From positions 2,662-13,085 of the forward strand of contig JAOZSS010000050.1 of the NCBI GenBank assembly GCA_029939545.1: DNA of 10,424 nt. Reading direction: 5' to 3'. A model generated the notes under the pieces. That model was not told the DNA's origin, searched no databases, and saw only the letters and a list, made by a program, of their open reading frames with translations. Below are positions 7,028 through 10,424 of the stretch, piece after piece; position 1 is the first letter of the stretch; every line of letters starts with the position of its first letter. Made by a program: the position numbers and the translations under genes. The DNA comes from Kiritimatiellia bacterium (lineage in GTDB: Bacteria; Verrucomicrobiota; Kiritimatiellia; UBA8416; JABMPJ01).

Positions 7028-7427
7028 GCATCACGTTCCGACTCACCTTCGCAATCCGCATTCCACCCGCCAGCTCACGGCTATCAAACGTGCGCGGCCG
7101 CGCCACCTTGTCGAGCCGTACCACCTGGCCGACCCGAGGCCAATCCATCTTCAACCCATGACGTTGCATGGCAATCTCGAGGCTCTGCGGCGACTTGGTC
7201 CGCACCCAACGGTACTCGGCATTCAGGAGCTTCTTCTTCAGGTCGACACCACGGGTCTCAGTGGTCTTGATCTCGTCGCCCAACGCCTCACACTGGCAAC
7301 CCAGCCACACATACCCCAGAGCCAGCGCGGAGGCCACCACCACGATTCCCGCAAAGGGAACCGGAAAGATGTACCCGTTCATCTGCTGCTGTTTCTTTCG
7401 CTTCTTCCTTGTGTTCTTACGTGCCAT
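7020..7427 (-). CDS. ftsL: FtsL-like bitopic cell-division protein
   Basis: 135 residues in the usual place of ftsL, between rsmH and ftsI. Layout: a very basic cytoplasmic tail (MARKNTRKKRKK), one membrane segment at about 21-43, a charged helical stretch from about 46 to 78 that could form a coiled coil, and a C-terminal part with SPQSLEIAMQRHGLKM and GQVV, similar in style to the end of FtsL proteins. FtsL pairs with FtsB and FtsQ and activates FtsWI. Sequence conservation in this family is low, so the call rests mainly on topology and position. The ATG at 7425-7427 was chosen because AAAGGGGGA lies directly upstream with about 4-6 nt spacing. An in-frame ATG at 7475 would add 16 residues encoded by repeats and is less likely. 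The last 8 bp overlap ftsI. Confidence 0.82.
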   Translation of the reverse strand: MARKNTRKKRKKQQQMNGYIFPVPFAGIVVVASALALGYVWLGCQCEALGDEIKTTETRGVDLKKKLLNAEYRWVRTKSPQSLEIAMQRHGLKMDWPRVGQVVRLDKVARPRTFDSRELAGGMRIAKVSRNVMHE

Positions 7428-7441
7428 GCTGTCCCCCTTTG

Positions 7442-7456
7442 GCGGGCCTTGCCCGC
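7442..7456. repeat. Perfect small hairpin in the rsmH-ftsL gap
   Basis: GCGGGC and GCCCGC form a perfect 6-bp stem around a CTT loop. On the coding strand it lies just upstream of the ftsL ribosome binding site, after the 7-bp repeats. No T-run follows, so it is not a convincing terminator. It could modulate ftsL translation or be a REP-like palindrome. Confidence 0.55.
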
Positions 7457-7462
7457 ACTCAC

Positions 7463-7490
7463 AGTGATCAGTCATCCGTCATCAGTGATC
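7463..7490. repeat. Four-copy degenerate 7-bp tandem repeat overlapping the rsmH stop
   Basis: Heptamers AGTGATC, AGTCATC, CGTCATC and AGTGATC follow head to tail on the plus strand. The fourth copy contains the rsmH stop codon (7482-7484) and codons for its last two residues, Asp and His. A second 7-bp array with a different unit occurs at 2163-2197. Confidence 0.75.
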
Positions 7491-8414
7491 ACTTCTTAAT
7501 CTTTCTGCCACTCTCAATTTCGCCGACCGCGCGCGCGGATTTTCCGCCAGCTCTGCCTCGCTCGCCATCACCGGCTTACGCGTGATGCGCGTCATCCGCG
7601 GCTCCCGACCCTCCCAGGCCTCCCCGCCGGCCGCCAACGACACCATGCGTCCCGCGTGGTCGGCAAAACAGTGCTTCACGATCCGGTCTTCAATACTGTG
7701 AAACGAGATCACTGCCATCCGCCCACCGGGGGCCAGCAGTTCGATGCCCGTCTCCACTCCCTCCCTCAACGACTCCACTTCTTCGTTCACCCGCATGCGC
7801 AGCGCCTGGAACACGCGCGTCGCCGGATGTATCCGGCCGCGCCGTCCGCCGACGACCTTTGACACGATCTCCGCCAACCGGCCCGTTGTCCGTATCGGCG
7901 TCTCGCCACGCTCTCGTACAATCGCTTTCGCTGCGGACCGCGCCCGCCGCTCTTCGCCCAGCTCCCGGAAGCATTCCGTCAGCTCGGTCTCGGACAGCTC
8001 GTTCACCAACGTCGCCGCCGTCACCGGCCGGGTCGGATCCATGCGCATGTCCAGCGGACCGTCATCCTGAAAACTGAACCCCCGCTCGGGTGTCCCGATC
8101 TGGTTGGACGATAGTCCCAGATCCATCATGATCCCATCCACCTGTGTTACGCCGACCTCCCTGACTGCATCTGCCATCTCCGCGAAATTCGCATGTACCA
8201 GCCGAACCCCCTCGCCATAGGGTGCCAATCGCGCGCCGGCGCGTGCCAACGCCTCAGGATCACGGTCAATCCCGATGAAGAGGCCCTGCCCCTCCATCGC
8301 CTTCAAAATCGCCTCGGCGTGTCCCCCACTGCCCAGCGTACCGTCGATATAGACGCCGCCCGGCCGCGGCTGCAACCGCTCCACCGTCTCGGTCAGCAAC
8401 ACCGGCTGATGCAT
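7482..8414 (-). CDS. rsmH: 16S rRNA (cytosine(1402)-N(4))-methyltransferase RsmH (MraW)
   Basis: S-adenosylmethionine-dependent enzyme that methylates N4 of C1402 in 16S rRNA, in the ribosomal P site. 310 residues, normal length. Motifs: N-terminal HQPVLLTETV at 2-11, SAM loop DGTLGSGGHA at 24-33, GIDRDPEA at 48-55, DLGLSSNQ at 98-105, DGPLDMRMD at 118-126, IHPATRVFQALRMRVN at 195-210, SFHSIEDRIVK at 237-247 and the C-terminal NPRARSAKLRVAE at 292-304. Start ATG at 8412-8414 is preceded by GAGGGG with 8-nt spacing. It is the second gene of the cluster, 107 nt after mraZ and 54 nt before the ftsL start. Its last codons and stop come from the 7-bp repeat array. Identity is secure. Confidence 0.98.
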   Translation of the reverse strand: MHQPVLLTETVERLQPRPGGVYIDGTLGSGGHAEAILKAMEGQGLFIGIDRDPEALARAGARLAPYGEGVRLVHANFAEMADAVREVGVTQVDGIMMDLGLSSNQIGTPERGFSFQDDGPLDMRMDPTRPVTAATLVNELSETELTECFRELGEERRARSAAKAIVRERGETPIRTTGRLAEIVSKVVGGRRGRIHPATRVFQALRMRVNEEVESLREGVETGIELLAPGGRMAVISFHSIEDRIVKHCFADHAGRMVSLAAGGEAWEGREPRMTRITRKPVMASEAELAENPRARSAKLRVAERLRSDH

Positions 8415-8435
8415 ATGCAGAACCCCTCAAAACAA

Positions 8436-8500
8436 ACATGGATACACAGGATGAGCAGGATGGCTCTTCTTCATATCTTGTTCATCCTGTTCATCCATGT
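8436..8500. repeat. Inverted repeat made of 9-bp tandem units, mraZ-rsmH gap
   Basis: The arm at 8436-8462 reads as three 9-mers (ACATGGATA, CACAGGATG, AGCAGGATG). The opposite arm, 8474-8500 read on the minus strand, gives ACATGGATG, AACAGGATG, AACAAGATA. The arms match at 22 of 27 positions around an 11-nt centre, so a long hairpin is possible in the mraZ-rsmH transcript. The unit resembles GGATGAACA-type intergenic repeats that I remember from many environmental bacterial genomes. It leaves the GAGGGG ribosome binding site of rsmH (upstream of 8414) outside the stem. Confidence 0.8.
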
Positions 8501-8521
8501 GAATGCCAGATCTCCTCCTCA

Positions 8522-8998
8522 TCAGAAATCCACATACCGTCCGGCCTCGGCCAGACCCTCCTGGTCAATATCCATAACCGGCTGCTGCTCAGGACTCCAC
8601 AGCTCGATCCGGTCCAGCGCCCCGATCATCACCACCTGGTCCGTCAGCCCTGCAAATTCCAACAGCTTGTCCTTTATGCGGATGCGCCCCTGCACATCCC
8701 ACGGCACCAGCTCCGATACCGATCCCAGCCGCCGCGCAAACTCCATCGCCTTACGATCCGACATTGAATGCCGCCGGATCTTATCCAGCTTCCGGGCCAT
8801 CGCGTCCGCCGGGAAAATGTTCAGACAGCGCGCATGGAAATCCGGCAGCACATACAGGCTTTTCGGCCCCGCCACCAGCGCACGCCACGCAGAAGGAACC
8901 GTCAGCCGCTTCTTGGGATCCAATGCATGCCGGAACTCCCCGACAAACATCCCCAAAGCGCCGCCTTCCGCCTGCTCTATAGAACCACCAGAATCCAC
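8522..8998 (-). CDS. mraZ: Transcriptional regulator MraZ
   Basis: SpoVT/AbrB-fold DNA-binding protein that represses its own dcw operon in studied bacteria. Two swapped-hairpin repeats are visible: MFVGEFRHALDPKKRL at residues 17-32 with VPSAWRALV after it, and VPWDVQGRIRIKDKL at 98-112 with VVMIGALDRIELW at 122-134. The extra N-terminal 16 residues come from using GTG at 8996-8998, chosen because AAAGG lies 7 nt upstream. The alternative ATG at 8948-8950 gives a 142-residue protein starting exactly at the usual MraZ start MFxGE, but has a poor Shine-Dalgarno (GGGG touching the ATG, GGAAGG 13 nt away). First gene of the cluster; a TTGACA promoter with GTG repeats lies just upstream. Identity is secure, the start is not. 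Confidence 0.95.
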   Translation of the reverse strand: MDSGGSIEQAEGGALGMFVGEFRHALDPKKRLTVPSAWRALVAGPKSLYVLPDFHARCLNIFPADAMARKLDKIRRHSMSDRKAMEFARRLGSVSELVPWDVQGRIRIKDKLLEFAGLTDQVVMIGALDRIELWSPEQQPVMDIDQEGLAEAGRYVDF

Positions 8999-9005
8999 TA
9001 TTTGA

Positions 9006-9010
9006 CCTTT
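9006..9010 (-). promoter_or_regulatory. Ribosome binding site supporting the GTG start of mraZ
   Basis: AAAGG on the minus strand with a 7-nt spacer to the GTG at 8996-8998. It decides between that start and the ATG 16 codons later. With the predicted promoter, the leader would be only about 14-16 nt. Confidence 0.5.
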
Positions 9011-9015
9011 CGTGA

Positions 9016-9038
9016 CACATCTCTACACCCTGCCCCAC
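9016..9038 (-). promoter_or_regulatory. Three GTG motifs at 10-bp spacing, candidate MraZ operator
   Basis: On the minus strand GTG begins at 9038, 9028 and 9018, giving GTGGG, GTGTA and GTGTC, each separated by 5 nt. Known MraZ boxes (E. coli, from memory) are short TGGGN-type direct repeats with the same 10-bp period upstream of mraZ. Only the first unit here matches TGGG. The units cover the -35/-10 spacer and the -10, where a bound repressor would block transcription. Confidence 0.45.
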
Positions 9039-9048
9039 CAACTGTCAA
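9020..9048 (-). promoter_or_regulatory. Sigma70-type promoter of the dcw cluster
   Basis: A perfect -35 TTGACA at 9043-9048 is followed after exactly 17 bp by TAGAGA at 9020-9025, a weak -10 (T, A and A match). A-rich and T-rich tracts lie just upstream (9053-9079), like an UP element. Predicted transcription start is near 9012, giving a short leader for mraZ. The strong -35 with weak -10 would suit a regulated promoter. Confidence 0.55.
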
Positions 9049-9052
9049 CGGG

Positions 9053-9095
9053 TTTTTTCATAAAAAGGAGAAGTTTTTTGACAGGGGAAATCCCC
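9053..9095. other. Alternating T/A tracts and a GGGGA-AA-TCCCC palindrome between mraZ and dinB
   Basis: T6 at 9053-9058, A5 at 9062-9066 and T6 at 9074-9079 have centres about 9-12 bp apart, a spacing that favours intrinsic DNA bending. Directly next to them 9084-9095 is an inverted repeat of 5-bp arms around AA. The position between two divergent genes fits a regulatory element, but no known operator is recognised. I saw no LexA-like box. Confidence 0.4.
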
Positions 9096-9158
9096 CATTA
9101 TGCGGACATTGAAGCCGATTCGGGGGCGTGACAGGGCACTAGCCACCGTCGCTTTCCG

Positions 9159-9167
9159 TGCTATACT
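9159..9167 (+). promoter_or_regulatory. Extended -10 promoter of dinB, possible leaderless transcript
   Basis: TGCTATACT fits the extended -10 pattern TGnTATAAT with one mismatch. No good -35 is found 16-18 bp upstream, which extended -10 promoters tolerate. The expected start of transcription falls at about 9174-9178, at or within 4 nt of the dinB ATG. Confidence 0.5.
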
Positions 9168-9177
9168 GCACCCCGCA

Positions 9178-10359
9178 ATGACACGTACGATTCTACATGT
9201 GGACATGGACGCCTTCTTCACGTCGGTGGAGCAGCGTGACCGGCCAGAGCTGCGCGGCAAGCCGGTGGTGGTTGGCTCGCCGCCGGATCAGCGAGGCGTT
9301 GTGGCTGCGGCATCGTACGAAGCGCGCAAATTCGGCGTCCATTCCGCCATGCCGTCGCGAGAGGCTTTCCGACGCTGCCCGCAGGCGGCCTTCCTGCCGC
9401 CGGACGGCGAACGCTATGGCGAGGCATCGCGACAGATCCGCGAGATTTTCGAGCGATTCACACCGCTGGTTGAGCCGATCTCAGTCGACGAAGCGTTTCT
9501 GGACGTGACCGGTGTTCAGCATCTCTTCGGTGACGGCAAACAGATTGCCCGCAAGATCAAAGAGACCATCCGCAGCGAAACCGAGCTGACTGCGTCCGCC
9601 GGCGTAGCGATCAACAAGTTCCTCGCCAAGCTCGCCAGCGACATGGACAAGCCCGACGGGCTCACGGTTGTGCCACCCGACCCCAACGAGATCGCCGCCT
9701 TCCTCGCGCCTCTGCCGGTCGGTCGCATCTGGGGCGTCGGCAAAGTCACCCGAAGCCATCTCGAAAAGGCCGGCATCCACACCATCGGCCAGATCCAGTC
9801 GATCGATCCATCACGCCTGGCCCGAATCCTCGGCCAACGCGGCGCCGCGCACCTCCGGCATCTTGCTTCCGGAGAGGACGAGCGCGAGGTGGAGACCGAG
9901 CACGAAGAGCAGAGCATCTCGAACGAACACACCTTCACACACGACTGCCGCGACTACGACGAGATCCGATCCGTCCTGATGAACCTGACCGACAAAGTAG
10001 GCCGTCGCCTGCGCGCCTCCGGCAAGCTCGCCGGCCTGGCCCGCCTCAAGTTGCGATGGCAGGGCTTCGAAACCATCACGCGTCAGCGCCCCCTCTCTCC
10101 CCTCGCCTGCGACGACTTCACGCTCCGAGCGATGGCCACAGAACTCTTCAACAGCGAAGCACTCATCAAACCGGTCCGCCTCATCGGCTTCGGGGTCAGC
10201 ACTCTAACCACCGAAGCCCCCGCGCAGCTCTCCCTGTTAATGGATGACGAGAAGGAGCGCCTCCGCAACGAGCGCCTAAGCCACGCCGTCGACACCCTCC
10301 GGGAGACCTTCGGCGCAGACAGCATCCACCGCGGTTCTGCACAGAAGCGCCTTACGTAA
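9178..10359 (+). CDS. dinB: DNA polymerase IV (DinB, Y-family translesion polymerase)
   Basis: Error-prone polymerase that copies past damaged bases. 393 residues from the ATG at 9178. Palm motif HVDMDAFF at 7-14 with metal-binding D9 and the steric-gate aromatic at F14; SYEARKFGV at 46-54; catalytic SVDEAFLDVT at 102-111 (D104, E105); ASAGVAINKFLAKLASD at 139-155; KPDGLTVV at 158-165; helix-hairpin-helix GVGKVT at 187-192; little-finger domain from about 245. QLSLL at 350-354 matches the beta-clamp binding motif and is followed by a further 39 residues. The frame is open upstream to 9100, but residues before 9178 match nothing in the family, so the ATG at 9178 is the start. It has no Shine-Dalgarno, consistent with a leaderless mRNA. 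Divergent from the dcw cluster. Identity is secure. Confidence 0.97.
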   Translation: MTRTILHVDMDAFFTSVEQRDRPELRGKPVVVGSPPDQRGVVAAASYEARKFGVHSAMPSREAFRRCPQAAFLPPDGERYGEASRQIREIFERFTPLVEPISVDEAFLDVTGVQHLFGDGKQIARKIKETIRSETELTASAGVAINKFLAKLASDMDKPDGLTVVPPDPNEIAAFLAPLPVGRIWGVGKVTRSHLEKAGIHTIGQIQSIDPSRLARILGQRGAAHLRHLASGEDEREVETEHEEQSISNEHTFTHDCRDYDEIRSVLMNLTDKVGRRLRASGKLAGLARLKLRWQGFETITRQRPLSPLACDDFTLRAMATELFNSEALIKPVRLIGFGVSTLTTEAPAQLSLLMDDEKERLRNERLSHAVDTLRETFGADSIHRGSAQKRLT

Positions 10360-10371
10360 GCCTTACCTAAG
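10350..10371. repeat. 11-bp near-perfect tandem duplication at the dinB stop
   Basis: CCTTACGTAAG (10350-10360) is followed at once by CCTTACCTAAG (10361-10371), 10 of 11 identical. The first copy contains the palindrome CTTACGTAAG and the dinB TAA. The remaining 53 bases to the window end show no gene and no convincing terminator. Confidence 0.5.
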
Positions 10372-10424
10372 CGGGTGTAACCGGTCTTCCGCTCCTGCCT
10401 GAGAGAGGAAAAACATAGAAAACA

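Noticed and set aside
6206..7270. 354-residue open frame on the plus strand, antisense to ftsI and the ftsL-like gene
   Set aside because: It lies entirely opposite two well-supported genes, has low-complexity His/Arg/Val-rich composition typical of GC-rich antisense frames, and shows no recognisable motif.
7428..7475. Longer start for the ftsL-like protein at 7475
   Set aside because: The extra 16 residues come from the 7-bp repeat and hairpin region; the ATG at 7427 has a strong AAAGGGGGA upstream.
9078..9104. Plus-strand TTGACA at 9078-9083 as the dinB promoter
   Set aside because: The only -10-like sequence (TATGCG) is poor and spaced at 15 bp; the extended -10 at 9159-9167 is better.
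9100..9177. Upstream in-frame ATG that would add 26 residues to DinB
   Set aside because: The added residues match nothing in Y-family polymerases, and the canonical start (MTRTILHVDMDAFF) is at 9178 right after an extended -10.
1..10424. tRNA, rRNA, CRISPR, insertion sequence, prophage or defence genes
   Set aside because: I looked on both strands. The only repeats are short hairpins and 7-11 bp units, no spacer-repeat pattern exists, and no transposase or integrase frame is present.

Overview
The window is a GC-rich piece of bacterial chromosome. It carries the first half of a classical division and cell wall (dcw) cluster, read on the minus strand, and a divergently transcribed DNA polymerase IV gene on the plus strand. 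In transcription order, from high to low coordinates, the cluster is mraZ - rsmH - ftsL-like - ftsI - murE - murF - (small ORF) - mraY - murD. MurD runs off the left edge, so ftsW, murG, murC, ddl, ftsQ, ftsA and ftsZ would be expected beyond coordinate 1. The gene order is the widespread ancestral one and does not identify a phylum. GC richness, short-unit intergenic repeats and the general look of MraZ and the FtsL-like protein suggest a PVC-superphylum bacterium (Kiritimatiellota, Lentisphaerota or Verrucomicrobiota), but this is a low-confidence impression from memory. MurE carries the DNPR signature, so the peptidoglycan should contain diaminopimelate.

Right side (9000-10424): a compact intergenic region separates mraZ from dinB. 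It holds a TTGACA-type promoter for the dcw cluster, A/T tracts upstream of it, three GTG motifs exactly 10 bp apart that could be an MraZ operator, and an extended -10 so close to the dinB ATG that the dinB mRNA may be leaderless. DinB is a full-length Y-family polymerase with an internal clamp-binding motif.

Centre (5300-8998): mraZ (transcriptional regulator), rsmH (16S rRNA methyltransferase), an FtsL-like bitopic coiled-coil protein and ftsI (septal transpeptidase). ftsL and ftsI overlap by 8 bp. Left side (1-5275): murE, murF, mraY and murD add residues to the UDP-MurNAc peptide and load it onto undecaprenyl phosphate. Together these genes supply lipid I precursor and the septal transpeptidase that uses the finished product.

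The part not explained by standard genes lies in the gaps. The tight gaps (murE/murF, ftsI/murE, ftsL/ftsI) are clean. All four wider gaps inside the cluster are filled with short hairpins or short-unit tandem repeats of different kinds: a hairpin group at 805-862, a hairpin trio plus a 7-bp array at 2046-2197, a hairpin plus another 7-bp array at 7442-7490 that reaches into the rsmH stop codon, and an inverted repeat built of 9-mers at 8436-8500. There is also a candidate 62-residue basic ORF at 2201-2389 between murF and mraY, with coding-like third-position bias. I found no RNA genes, CRISPR arrays, transposase genes or defence systems. The window is mostly an ordinary housekeeping locus with interesting intergenic structure.
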